Shown piece after piece: positions 1 through 8,166 of a stretch of DNA of 64,000 nt. The notes beneath the pieces were generated by a model. It had not been told where the DNA came from, made no database searches, and was given only the letters and a program-made list of their open reading frames with translations. The stretch comes from Mesotaenium endlicherianum (lineage: Eukaryota; Streptophyta; Zygnematophyceae; Zygnematales; Mesotaeniaceae), in NCBI GenBank assembly GCA_009602735.1, contig WELA01000232.1:1-64000 (forward strand), written 5' to 3'. Made by a program: the position numbers and the translations under genes. Position 1 is the stretch's first letter, and the number at the start of each line of letters is the position of its first letter.

Positions 1-413
1 ACGTTGGTGGTCACCTGTTGATTGAACAGTTGCTCGCCGATCGTGGTAAAAGACCCGGTGGCGCGTTCTTTGGGAAGCTTTTGGTAACCGGTCGACACAG
101 TAACTTCTGAAAGCAAGGCGGTCCGTGGTTCCAATAAAATGTCTATATGCTTCGGATAAGGAGCCCTGTAGGTTTTTTTCCAGGTAGTGTAGCCGGAGAA
201 TGACAGTTTTAAGGTAAAGCTGTCCTTATGTACAGCGATACGGAAATTCCCCTGGTCATCGGTGAGGGTGTTCTTTGTTTCGTATTGTACGGTGGCGCCA
301 GTTAACGGCGAGCCTGTAGCGTAGGAGGACACGGTTCCCGTAACGGATACCTGCCCGCTCGTGACGGCGCATACAAAGAGGCAGCAGGCTGTTATGATAC
401 AGTATATTCTCAT
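1..413 (-). CDS. SusC/RagA-type TonB-linked receptor, N-terminal part (cut by window edge)
   Basis: Reading the minus strand from the ATG at 413-411 gives a signal peptide (MRIYCIITACCLFVCAVTSG), then a CarboxypepD-regulatory-like beta domain (GTVSSYATGSPLTGATVQYE, TLTDDQGNFRIAV) and the start of the plug (VTVSTGYQKLPKERATGSF). That last motif is the usual SusC-family run into the TonB plug. The protein should sit in the outer membrane and import a large nutrient with a SusD partner, which would lie left of the window. About 137 residues of an expected 1000 or so are present. It is followed upstream by the TlpA-like gene at 458-1810, a pairing common in Chitinophagaceae. The assignment to the SusC superfamily is firm; the substrate cannot be told. 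Confidence 0.85.
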   Translation of the reverse strand, partial: MRIYCIITACCLFVCAVTSGQVSVTGTVSSYATGSPLTGATVQYETKNTLTDDQGNFRIAVHKDSFTLKLSFSGYTTWKKTYRAPYPKHIDILLEPRTALLSEVTVSTGYQKLPKERATGSFTTIGEQLFNQQVTTN

Positions 414-457
414 TGGTAGTTTTTAAAAGTTTAAAAAATGGGTCACTGGCGCCCTGG

Positions 458-1810
458 TCATTGAGCGTCCTTATCAGCTAAAACAAATACACGCATTGGT
501 CTTTTCCCGGTAACTATTTCCAAACCGTATGCTTGCAGTTTATTTTTGATTAATTTAAAATCCAAAGGTTCATGCAAGGGTAAATCCAGCTTGCCGCTGA
601 AACCGGAAGCATTCACCACCGGCAGTTTAACAGCTTCAGACTGGTTTAATATTTTCACCACTTTTTCGATGGCAACCCCAGCGGCGGATGTTTTAACCGA
701 CGCCCCGCTTTTTTGAATAATGAAGCAGGGGACTCTCTTCGTTTCAATACTTCCATGATAGGCCGAGTAGCGATTTAAGTCCTGGAGCACGTACGCAAAT
801 AAATTGCGGGCATCCCTTACGGGAACGATCAAATCATAGTTGTAAAAGTTCCTCGCCTCACTGCGGGCATTGGAAAGGCGTGCATAAACTGCGGCTGTAT
901 CTTTCACTGTAAGAATGAGCAGCTTCCGGTTGTATGTCAATCCCGCTTTTTCAAACAGCGGATATACGGCAGCTTCGTAAAGCTCAAGTATTTCCTGATT
1001 GGTAACAGCCCTACCCCTCAGCACCTCCCCTGTTCTTCTAAAGCGGTTCCCGCTGGGCAGGCCTATATACCGCCCTTTGTAGAAAATGGAATAGAAGCTG
1101 TTGCTGTCCAGTTCTATATTGTTATCAAAAAACAAGGGCTTATTCCCGTCCAGGTCAACCTTATTGGTAATACCATTAGCGGTTTCGCCGAGCGCTGCTT
1201 TTATATTAGCGGCATTGATCTCATCCGAGCCTGTAGGCGCCAGGAATCGTCCTTTGGGACTTATCCAAATAAAATGAGGCACAGTGATGTGAGGAAAATA
1301 GCGCCTGAGCACAGTGTCGTTTACGATAGAAACCGTGTTGATTTCTTTGAAGATTGCATTGGTTTGTAAAAAACGGGCGATGGTATGGTACGGCTCATCT
1401 GTAACGGGCAGCACTACCATATCATGTTGAAACACGGTTTGTAAAGCATGGATCCTGGGCATGGCCTTGATACAGGCGCCGCACCAGGTAGCCCAGAAAT
1501 CCAGTATGATCAATTTGCCTTTATAATCGGCAAGCCTGATGGTTTTCTTTCCCTGTGGGTGGTTTACGACTTGTAATGTTTGATGCCAGAGTGCATCGGG
1601 TATGGTGTCGCCGGCGGTCAGTTTAAATGGCCCCAGCTCATTGACAGAGCCGGGGCGTTTGCCCTTAACCGGCGACATACGCACGTCAGCGAGCAGCTGA
1701 AAGGGAGTCGCGGCTGAGTGGATAGTACCGGAAAGGGTGCGGGGGAGATAATTCGTTTGGGCTTGGCTTTGCCATGGGCAAAGCAATAGCAATAAGCAAA
1801 AGTTGCGCAT
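458..1810 (-). CDS. TlpA-family thioredoxin-like protein (exported)
   Basis: This 450-residue protein starts with a hydrophobic signal sequence (MRNFCLLLLLCPWQSQAQ). A thioredoxin fold follows at about residues 65-205, with the active site WCGAC (Cys110, Cys113) inside LDFWATWCGACIKAMP. That is the TlpA/ResA signature, so a periplasmic thiol-disulfide or thioether-maintaining role is likely. The C-terminal 240 residues have no fold I recognise; similar long C-terminal regions are frequent in TlpA proteins encoded beside SusC genes in Chitinophagaceae. It is on the same strand as the SusC-like gene, 44 bases upstream of it, which suggests cotranscription. The enzyme class is well supported; the partner protein is unknown. 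Confidence 0.85.
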   Translation of the reverse strand: MRNFCLLLLLCPWQSQAQTNYLPRTLSGTIHSAATPFQLLADVRMSPVKGKRPGSVNELGPFKLTAGDTIPDALWHQTLQVVNHPQGKKTIRLADYKGKLIILDFWATWCGACIKAMPRIHALQTVFQHDMVVLPVTDEPYHTIARFLQTNAIFKEINTVSIVNDTVLRRYFPHITVPHFIWISPKGRFLAPTGSDEINAANIKAALGETANGITNKVDLDGNKPLFFDNNIELDSNSFYSIFYKGRYIGLPSGNRFRRTGEVLRGRAVTNQEILELYEAAVYPLFEKAGLTYNRKLLILTVKDTAAVYARLSNARSEARNFYNYDLIVPVRDARNLFAYVLQDLNRYSAYHGSIETKRVPCFIIQKSGASVKTSAAGVAIEKVVKILNQSEAVKLPVVNASGFSGKLDLPLHEPLDFKLIKNKLQAYGLEIVTGKRPMRVFVLADKDAQ

Positions 1811-1865
1811 ATTTTGCAGTTAGGTAAGTGAGGAAATGGATGACTAAAATGAATGGTTGCCCACG

Positions 1866-2129
1866 CTATACCGGGTTTTTCGGCTTTTTTGCGTATTGGG
1901 ATTTCAGGCGCGAGAGTGCCGCGCCCTGGGGGGAGATCAGGATGATCCTGTTGGTTTTTCGGAAGTCTTTTGTAAAGGGGCAGACTTTAAAGTGATAGCG
2001 AGGAAATGAAATGCCTTCTTTTTGAGCGCGAAGATGCCTTTTAACAAAATGGCACAAAACAGTGTCCAGTGCCTCTTTGGGGATGAGGCCCTTTCGTATC
2101 AGCGCTTCTAAATCAAATCGTATGGCCAT
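1866..2129 (-). CDS. Small hypothetical protein (87 aa)
   Basis: I do not recognise this protein. It is 87 residues, basic, with no signal peptide or membrane segment; two Cys residues (near 25 and 50) do not form an obvious metal site. It lies 55 bases upstream of the TlpA-like gene on the same strand and directly downstream of the folded segment at 2166-2335, which would be its 5' leader if transcription starts upstream. The reading frame is open without an obvious competitor, and position and strand fit an operon with its neighbours. It could still be a chance frame. Confidence 0.45.
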   Translation of the reverse strand: MAIRFDLEALIRKGLIPKEALDTVLCHFVKRHLRAQKEGISFPRYHFKVCPFTKDFRKTNRIILISPQGAALSRLKSQYAKKPKNPV

Positions 2130-2165
2130 AACCAGCTTTATTGGTTAAGAATTTACTATTGATCA

Positions 2166-2335
2166 AGAGTCTGTAAGAGTGGAGACAAAAAAAGGACGTG
2201 GAACTCCACTTACAGGTTTGGAGGCCCTCGGAGAGCCTTTGGACACAATAAGGGAGCCCACGCCTGAACGTGGGCATCCAACTTATCATCTCGTGTCCAA
2301 TTGAAAATTTCCGAGGTTTCCAAACCCGAGACTCT
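2166..2335. ncRNA. Candidate structured RNA or structured leader (three-way junction)
   Basis: Nested complementary arms close one compact fold. P1 is AGAGTCT (2166-2172) with AGACTCT (2329-2335). P2 is GTAAG+TGGAG (2173-2184, two-base bulge) with CTCCACTTAC (2204-2213). P3 is a rod: GGTTTGG (2215-2221) with CCAAACC (2320-2326), CCTCGG (2226-2231) with CCGAGG (2311-2316), TTGGACAC (2239-2246) with GTGTCCAA (2293-2300). It is capped by GCCCACG (2256-2262) with CGTGGGC (2269-2275). All arms are perfect apart from the bulge. On the minus strand this lies 37 bases before the 87-aa gene, so it could be a leader; a rod of this size also recalls 6S-like RNA. I cannot name the class. Confidence 0.5.
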
Positions 2336-2415
2336 AAGCGAATGCTTCAAATGACTTTATTGAAGTATCGCAAATTAATTACTACACACCAAGTCATAAC
2401 AAATTTAATCAATTT

Positions 2416-2432
2416 GCCTATATATTATAGGC
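2416..2432. promoter_or_regulatory. Operator-like perfect dyad upstream of XRE gene
   Basis: GCCTATA-TAT-TATAGGC is a perfect 17-base palindrome with 7-base arms, 31 bases before the ATG of the XRE regulator at 2464. Small XRE repressors often bind such a site to control themselves. The site is seen directly; the role is inferred from position. Confidence 0.45.
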
Positions 2433-2463
2433 ATTCAAGGAAATATTTTTCGTTTTACCCATT

Positions 2464-2706
2464 ATGGGTAGGGCAAATCTTAAAAGCAAAATAGACTGGT
2501 ATATTGTAAGTCGAGTGCGTGAGATTCGATTAGAAAAGAAAATGTCCCAAGAAGAAATCGCAGTTCATCTTGGAATTAGTCGCGGATTTGTAGGCCATAT
2601 TGAAAGCCCTAATTTCGTAGCCAAATACAGTACAGTTCAACTCAATAAATTGGCCAAAGTCTTCAAATGTTCTCCCAAAGATTTCTTTCCCGAAAAGCCG
2701 ATGTGA
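2464..2706 (+). CDS. XRE-family HTH regulator (80 aa)
   Basis: A single helix-turn-helix XRE domain fills the protein: MSQEEIAVHLGISRGFVGHI is the HTH core at about residues 27-46, followed by LNKLAKVFKCSPKDFF. It is clearly related to the XRE protein at 51721-51951 in this window (shared KIDxYIV start, GFxGxIE and LKCSPxDFF). It probably binds the dyad at 2416-2432. The last codons ATG TGA overlap the GTG start of the next XRE gene, so the two look translationally coupled. No toxin or phage gene adjoins it, so its regulon is unknown. Confidence 0.8.
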   Translation: MGRANLKSKIDWYIVSRVREIRLEKKMSQEEIAVHLGISRGFVGHIESPNFVAKYSTVQLNKLAKVFKCSPKDFFPEKPM

Positions 2707-2944
2707 ATAAGGACGAAAAACGATATGTGGAAGAAATCAAAATTTTTAGCAAGAAGATTAAGTCTTTAAGAGAGACCAAGGGAATGATTCAATTAGACCT
2801 GGCCGATAAAATGGGCATGGACAGAAGCGAAATTAGCAAAATCGAAAACGAAAAGAAAAATATCGAATTCTTTACAATGTTAAATTGGCAGTAGCTCTTG
2901 ACGCGAAGCTTTCTGATTTCTTTCCCACTGAACCTAAAGAATAA
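2703..2944 (+). pseudogene. Second XRE-family regulator, frameshifted near its end
   Basis: From a GTG at 2703, overlapping the stop of the preceding XRE gene, the frame reads VNKDEKRYVEEIKIFSKKIK and then an XRE helix-turn-helix (MIQLDLADKMGMDRSEISKIENEKKN). It stops early at TAG near 2894. In the neighbouring frame the expected end continues as KLAVALDAKLSDFFPTEPKE to a TAA at 2942-2944, the normal LxxALxxxxSDFF end of this family. A one-base shift near 2880-2885, in an A/T-rich run, explains it. The HTH is intact, so a shortened protein could still bind DNA. A sequencing error is the alternative. Confidence 0.7.
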
Positions 2945-2998
2945 TCACATTATTTCAAATAGGCCTTCAGAGGTTTTCCCAAAAAGGCTCAATTTTTT

Positions 2999-3580
2999 CT
3001 ACAACCTGCTTTTTGATAATTTTTTCTGAACAAATGATAAGACACGCTTTGCAAGGTAAAAACCGGCAAACACCAGGAAGATACCCGTAAAGGATTTACT
3101 TTTTAGAAAAGCAGGTAAAGCCAGGAGCATGCCAACCACAAATGAAATCAAAGAGTAAGTTATTCCGTACTTACGACTATAGATGAAATCAATAATGGAA
3201 TTATAATTTGTCAAGACTCTGTACTTCTTTTTCAAATTGTTGATCCCCAAAAAAAGTATTCGGTTAATATCCTTGCTTTCGACACTCACAAGTTCTATTT
3301 CCTGTCCCTCCCGAAAAGGAATGTTGCGATTTACTATTCGAAAATAATCCTCCTTTCCAGCGGAGCCCCTATAGTGAACTTCTTGAGTGACATTGGTGTA
3401 GGTGTGGGACTGTATCGGCTTGATTTCTCCTTCGACCTTCCCAGTCCAAACGCTAGTATAGATTCTTCCACCACCCCCACTCGTCCTTGTTTGGCTATCT
3501 TGATAACTGTTCAATTGTATAATCGCTCCAGTAGAATACTTGATCGTAAAAGGAAATCCCATTATTGTTATATCGGCCAT
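2999..3580 (-). CDS. Hypothetical membrane protein (193 aa)
   Basis: I do not recognise the family. The first 130 residues are soluble and polar, with a Gly-rich loop (SGGGGRIYTS) and a beta-rich pattern (VHYRGSAGKEDYFRIVNRNIPFREGQEIELV). Two adjacent hydrophobic stretches follow at about 140-158 and 163-180 (YSLISFVVGMLLALPAF and FTGIFLVFAGFYLAK), then a basic tail. It is convergent with the XRE pair and divergent from the DUF2971 gene. A role at the inner membrane is likely; nothing more can be said. Confidence 0.55.
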   Translation of the reverse strand: MADITIMGFPFTIKYSTGAIIQLNSYQDSQTRTSGGGGRIYTSVWTGKVEGEIKPIQSHTYTNVTQEVHYRGSAGKEDYFRIVNRNIPFREGQEIELVSVESKDINRILFLGINNLKKKYRVLTNYNSIIDFIYSRKYGITYSLISFVVGMLLALPAFLKSKSFTGIFLVFAGFYLAKRVLSFVQKKLSKSRL

Positions 3581-3693
3581 AATATAGTTTTACAATAAAT
3601 ATAGTAAATTTTCACATCTGATGCGTTGCTGGAGGTATCCAATCCCGCATTCAGAGGAATCTCGTATATTAAGGTGGACAAGCTTTTGCAATT

Positions 3694-4650
3694 ATGAATA
3701 ATGACTTAATACAGGACATCGAAAAGTTGGGCTATAAACTTATTAGCGAAGCATCAGGAAATGAAGAGCACGAGAAAAAAAATCAGCTACCTCATCGTTA
3801 CTTTTATATTCCACAAAACAATGGTCATTTGGCAAATACCGACTTCTTCTTGAACGAGCAAATAGAGTTTGTCCATTTCACGTCTCTCGATTGCTTGGAT
3901 AGTATATTGAAAACAGGTACTCTTCGAATGACTAGTTTAGCCAGCATGGATGACAAACTGGAAATGACTTACCCCATGAATGAATTGGGATTTCCCCTGA
4001 CAGAAAAATGGATAAAAGGTAAATCGGAAATTTATTGTCTATCCATGTGCTGTTGCAGCGAGGTTGAAAACAACAAAACAACTGAACACTTGCTTTGGAA
4101 GCTCTATGGTAAGGACGGAAATGGTGCTTACATTAAGCTCCGTTTTGAAAATCGTATATCAGATTGGGTGCAGTATCATCTCTCAAGAGTGTACTATTCC
4201 ACTGAAAGAGTCAGTGCTGTCAAAAGGGTCCATCAGAAAATGTCAGACGCTATAGAGCTTGACCCCAAAATTTGCTGCTTCTTTAAAAATAAAATCTACG
4301 AATTCGAAAATGAAGTTCGCTTACTTTTTGACTGCAGAAGGGAGGGCACGTCGACTTACACGGTCACCCGTGCTGGTAAATTACTATTCCCGATTATCCA
4401 TTCCAGGCTTGACTCTCAGAAATTCGGCTCAACTTATGTAGACCTGCCGCTCCTAAATTTTCATGAAACTAGCGGTGTTTTTTGGGATATTCACAACCCA
4501 ACATTCGTAAACGGGAGGTTTCCAGAAACGCGCATGATAGAAATTGTTTTGGGGTATCGACATGAACCTGCAAAACTGGAGACTCTAAACAGTATTTATA
4601 ACCGATTCGGAATACAGGTTTCGCTGACCAAGTTGGCTGAATATTTCTAG
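3694..4650 (+). CDS. DUF2971 domain protein
   Basis: The 318-residue protein carries the DUF2971 pattern: FVHFTSLDCLDSILKTGTLRMTSLASMDDKLEM near residue 70, LSMCCCSE and LWKLYGKDGNGAYIKLRF near 110-150, and FFKNKIYEFENEVRLLFD near 200. DUF2971 proteins are common in accessory and defence islands; their biochemical role is not established. It is followed after 43 bases by the broken DUF6236/SIR2-like gene on the same strand, which supports an accessory-island setting. Family assignment is good, function unknown. Confidence 0.8.
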   Translation: MNNDLIQDIEKLGYKLISEASGNEEHEKKNQLPHRYFYIPQNNGHLANTDFFLNEQIEFVHFTSLDCLDSILKTGTLRMTSLASMDDKLEMTYPMNELGFPLTEKWIKGKSEIYCLSMCCCSEVENNKTTEHLLWKLYGKDGNGAYIKLRFENRISDWVQYHLSRVYYSTERVSAVKRVHQKMSDAIELDPKICCFFKNKIYEFENEVRLLFDCRREGTSTYTVTRAGKLLFPIIHSRLDSQKFGSTYVDLPLLNFHETSGVFWDIHNPTFVNGRFPETRMIEIVLGYRHEPAKLETLNSIYNRFGIQVSLTKLAEYF

Positions 4651-4693
4651 GGCAAATCCTATAAAAACTATCTTCATTGTAAATAAGTATGTT

Positions 4694-5910
4694 ATGGCTT
4701 CAAACGCGGTCACCAATGGAAGAGCGCTTTATTATCCACACATAAGCTTCACCGATGAGGCCTGGGTAAAAACAGCAGCATTATACTATCGAGGATTAAG
4801 CAGAATAGTACCTGAAGCATACAGACCTGACTCCGACGCAGAAATCATAAAACGTTTAAATGACGAAGAAGAATTTATCCAAAATATTGACCCACGATGG
4901 ACGGCCGATAGTATTGCCATGAATTTTGTCGACTACGCTAAACGCGAACTTGCAAACAAGAAAAAGAGAGAGCAGTGGAATAGGAAAGTCGGAATTGCTA
5001 TGGATAACCAACCATTTTTTACTATTCACTCGGCAAAAGTGGCAGCATGGTCCAAGGAGGAGCTTCGCAAAATAGGGCTAGCGAAAAAAAGCAGATTATC
5101 GATGGCCCTGAGGAATGGTTTGAATTCGACCCCTTGACCGGCGCAGTGTACATGACTTTCCTCGCAAATCATTTAGCGATTGATGAGCATCTTCCGTTAG
5201 TGACGGACAATCCGGTATTTCAGCCATTCATCACCGCCGCACAAACGGAAACAACGTTCAGTAACCAAGATCTAGGATATGCGCTTGCCTCATTGGTCAT
5301 TCAATCTGCTGCACCTAGAAACAATACATTCTATATCACATTCAACTACGACAGGTTACTTGAATATAAAATTCGAGATTATATCTATAACACTGTGCAG
5401 TCAGATATTAACAACACTGGGGAATTCAAATTAAAAATCAAAGAAGAGCTATTAAGAATATTACGCAATAAATTTTATCATCCTCACGGATTTATTAACT
5501 GGTATTCAGATATGGACGATAATTCAAAAATTGGTAAAGACCGATCTCGTATCGGAAACCTTGCCAATTTTGGTGAATTTTCTAAAGTACATTTGGAATT
5601 CGCTCCGGAATTTATGGCAAGTTGTTTTGATTGTGGTGAGGATAAAGACACATTTTTAAGCATTAAGGACCTGAAGCTCGAACCGGATGAAGTCTATATT
5701 TTGGGGAATAGTCTTTACGGCCTTGGAAATAACCTAAAAAAGCTGCCTTGCGGACAATGGTCGGACTCAGTACAAAGAGTAGTATGCACCTCATTCAATG
5801 ATGATGATCGAGAAGCACATAGGCAAGTAATAAATACCTGCTTTGATAAGGAAATGGATATTGAGTTTTATAAAACTTGCGCAGCATTTGCAGAAAGTGA
5901 AATTTCTTAA
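4694..5910 (+). pseudogene. Broken DUF6236 / SIR2-like chimera
   Basis: The first part (ALYYPHISFTDEAWVKTAALYY, RIVPEAYRPD, EEEFIQNIDP) matches the DUF6236 family, whose middle region continues as WFEFDPLTGAVYMTFLANHL. The later part changes family: FYITFNYDRLLEYKIRDYIY, HPHGFINWYS and DEVYILGNSLYGLG look like the SIR2_2-type domain found in some phage-defence NADases. The reading frame is broken about once and the join between the two families looks like a deletion fusion. I treat it as a relic. Age cannot be judged, but both halves are still easily read, so the decay seems recent. Confidence 0.65.
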
Positions 5911-6042
5911 CTTAACCCAAGTTGTATAAGCCCGGTACCAGTCTCGCTTCTCCCCTGTCATTCCAGCATTTTTGCAACTATCGGTCGCCAGTCAAAAAAA
6001 TTGCTACATAAGTTTTTCTTTAATAACGCTAAGCCAACAGGG

Positions 6043-7233
6043 TTACCTACGTTTCGCCTTTTTGGTCGGCATAGCTTTTTTGGATGTCGCAGATTTCTTT
6101 GAAACTGTCGGTCTTCTTGCTGGCGCTACCTTCTTAAGTGGTGTTTCGTAATCAGGATAGCCGGTTTGTTCAATAAGCTTATTTGCCTCTGTTCTGGAAT
6201 AGCCGGGAGGAGCCAAAACCAAACTTGTTTTAGACAATGCATGCCATAAAATGGCATTTTTAAATGCAGCAGTACCTCCGCCTCTTTTTCGCTGGGTAAT
6301 CATTCTGTTAATATCCCCTATACAAATCCAGGGTTCGTGCAAAGTAATGCCCCACTTTGCATGGTCATGAGTTTCCGGCCACGCCCAATGAGCCCCCAAT
6401 GGTCCAAGGTTAATATACTTGATGTCGAATGTTTTGTGAATGCCGTCACTGTCAGCAATCGGTGGTATTTTACCTCGAATCCAAGTCTCAACATCCATAT
6501 CGTCATTTAGCTGCGGTCCCACCCATTCGTTCCAGAAGTCCTTATTCCATTCTTTGTTTTTTGCCAGCACATGAAAAGGCATGCCCGCTTTGGATTTCAG
6601 TTGTATGTTATCGGCATCACCAGTGGGTTGCGCGTTCAAAGGCTGTGTTAATTTATATAGTGGATCTGTTTGAGGCAAGTCGGCTGTTCTGGGAAAATAT
6701 ATTTGCGGTTCTTGGTGATCAATCATCTGAGCAGCCAGTTTGCTAGCAGTCGCCAGGTCCAGAGAAATACATAAATAGGTTTGCCCGTACATGGGTGTCG
6801 GATCCGTTGTTTTATTATCTGGATCTGCGAATTTTGGCCAGGAATGTAAAAGCCAAAATGCGGTTTTAGACTTTGTATCAAAAGCAATTACACCTTTTGT
6901 ATGCCCTTTATGCCCATCATCTTTTTTATTAACGCTTTGCGGCATCTCATCATTATAGAGTACCCATCCCGTAGAAGCAGGCGCTTTAGGAAAAGTCTTA
7001 AATACAGAATCGAGCGTTAAGTTCAATGCACCTTTTCCTTCATTTAAGAGATTGGGGGATTTAACAACATTCCTTTTCTTTATATCTGCGTTTGCATCAA
7101 TGGTAGAATCGTAATATACGTATTCATATCCCGTGGCTTCATCTGTAGCAGACCCTTTGCTAAGCTTGGGAACTTTGTAAATAAACCACCAATCAACGGG
7201 CTTACCGTTTTCGTCTAAGGCAGATATATTCAT
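6043..7233 (-). CDS. DNase II family protein with basic C-terminal tail
   Basis: Two HxK-type motifs mark the DNase II (phospholipase-D-like) fold: HTKG at residues 111-114 in GHKGHTKGVIAFDTKSKTAF, and HAKW at 291-294 in ETHDHAKWGI, followed by CIGDINRMITQRKRGGGTAAF, which is typical of the family. At 396 residues it has near the usual length. There is no signal peptide: it starts MNISALDENGKPVDWWFIYK. The last 35 residues are Lys/Arg/Ala/Pro-rich (KKVAPARRPTVSKKSATSKK), a histone-like tail that may hold it on DNA. The family cleaves DNA without metal at acid pH in eukaryotes; the bacterial role is unknown. It stands alone between accessory genes and the cluster end. Confidence 0.8.
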   Translation of the reverse strand: MNISALDENGKPVDWWFIYKVPKLSKGSATDEATGYEYVYYDSTIDANADIKKRNVVKSPNLLNEGKGALNLTLDSVFKTFPKAPASTGWVLYNDEMPQSVNKKDDGHKGHTKGVIAFDTKSKTAFWLLHSWPKFADPDNKTTDPTPMYGQTYLCISLDLATASKLAAQMIDHQEPQIYFPRTADLPQTDPLYKLTQPLNAQPTGDADNIQLKSKAGMPFHVLAKNKEWNKDFWNEWVGPQLNDDMDVETWIRGKIPPIADSDGIHKTFDIKYINLGPLGAHWAWPETHDHAKWGITLHEPWICIGDINRMITQRKRGGGTAAFKNAILWHALSKTSLVLAPPGYSRTEANKLIEQTGYPDYETPLKKVAPARRPTVSKKSATSKKAMPTKKAKRR

Positions 7234-7397
7234 ATAGAATAATTTTGAATACTAACGTAAAAAGTAGAAATGTAATATGCAAGCATTTTGCAAATATTTA
7301 ATGGATGTTTAATATAAAACTTTCTTTATTAAAATAGAAAAAACGCCATACCCCCCTAAAGGGTCAATCGATGGCTTGCATATGTCACCTTTTTTTT

Positions 7398-7421
7398 AAA
7401 AAAAAAAATCGATTGCATCGA
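7398..7421 (-). terminator. Possible rho-independent terminator at cluster end
   Basis: On the minus strand TCGAT-GCA-ATCGA is followed by a run of eleven T residues, 55 bases after the flavin reductase stop. The stem is only 5 bp and A/T-rich, so this is a weak but well-placed terminator. Confidence 0.4.
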
Positions 7422-7476
7422 ATTTATTCCAATCCTTGCTAAGGAATAGTGAGAGAATCCTTGTTTTGCCGAAGAC

Positions 7477-8031
7477 TCAAACGATAACTTCAATTCTTTT
7501 AGAAACAAGTAAATCAAGCATAAGGTCGAGTTTCTGCTTATATTCTTTCGAAATTGATTCAGCAGAATCATTAAATAGATTTTGTTTGATAATGGGTACA
7601 CAAAAAGGCAGCACCCATGCTCGTAAAGCTTTTACGACCGGATCCATAGCATTAACTCCTTGAAGTGCGTGCAGGCCATCTGCCCAGCAGATGAGCCCTA
7701 TAATCTTTCCTTCAAGATATGGAGGTGAACATTTCCTGGTTACCTCTAACCAATCCAAACAATTTTTCATAGCTCCGGTCATGCTTCCATGATACAGGGG
7801 GGTCATCCATATTTGTACTTCTGCATGGAGAAAAATGTCACTCATTTCACGTATAACCGCAGGAGGAGTTTGCCACGCAAAATCAAACAAGGGTATATCG
7901 TGATCAGAAATAAAATACACAGTCGGGACATGGCCTGCTAGCTGTAGTTGCTGCATCAGGTAATTAGCTATCCTTTTTGAAATTGCATGCTCTCTTTTGT
8001 CAAGGCACCCGCTAAAAATCAAAACATTCAT
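7477..8031 (-). CDS. NADPH-dependent FMN reductase-like flavoprotein
   Basis: This 184-residue protein has the flavodoxin-like fold of the NADPH-dependent FMN reductase family (PF03358 type): MNVLIFSGCLDKREHAISKRIA for the phosphate-binding loop, a strand and loop at WMTPLYHGSMTGAMKNCLDWL, and LEGKIIGLICWADG. It probably supplies reduced flavin. The natural client is the HpaB-type monooxygenase at 20490-21989, which needs FADH2 from a separate reductase; the two genes sit at opposite ends of the lower cluster half. It is the last gene of the cluster, 135 bases after the homoserine-dehydrogenase-like gene. NADPH quinone reductase activity is the alternative. Confidence 0.75.
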   Translation of the reverse strand: MNVLIFSGCLDKREHAISKRIANYLMQQLQLAGHVPTVYFISDHDIPLFDFAWQTPPAVIREMSDIFLHAEVQIWMTPLYHGSMTGAMKNCLDWLEVTRKCSPPYLEGKIIGLICWADGLHALQGVNAMDPVVKALRAWVLPFCVPIIKQNLFNDSAESISKEYKQKLDLMLDLLVSKRIEVIV

Positions 8032-8166
8032 ATTGGACGATTAACTATTAAGAAATAAGCAAGTATTACTAGAGCTTAACGCAAACGTAATTGAGATGGT
8101 CTTCTCCTGCGGGTTCGGAAATGGTAAAGAGGCACAGCTCAAGACTTTCTGCACAGCGGTGATCAT

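Noticed and set aside
2270-2494. Open frame of 74 codons on the plus strand before the XRE gene
   Set aside because: It lies across the folded segment and the dyad, has unlikely composition and overlaps the real XRE start.
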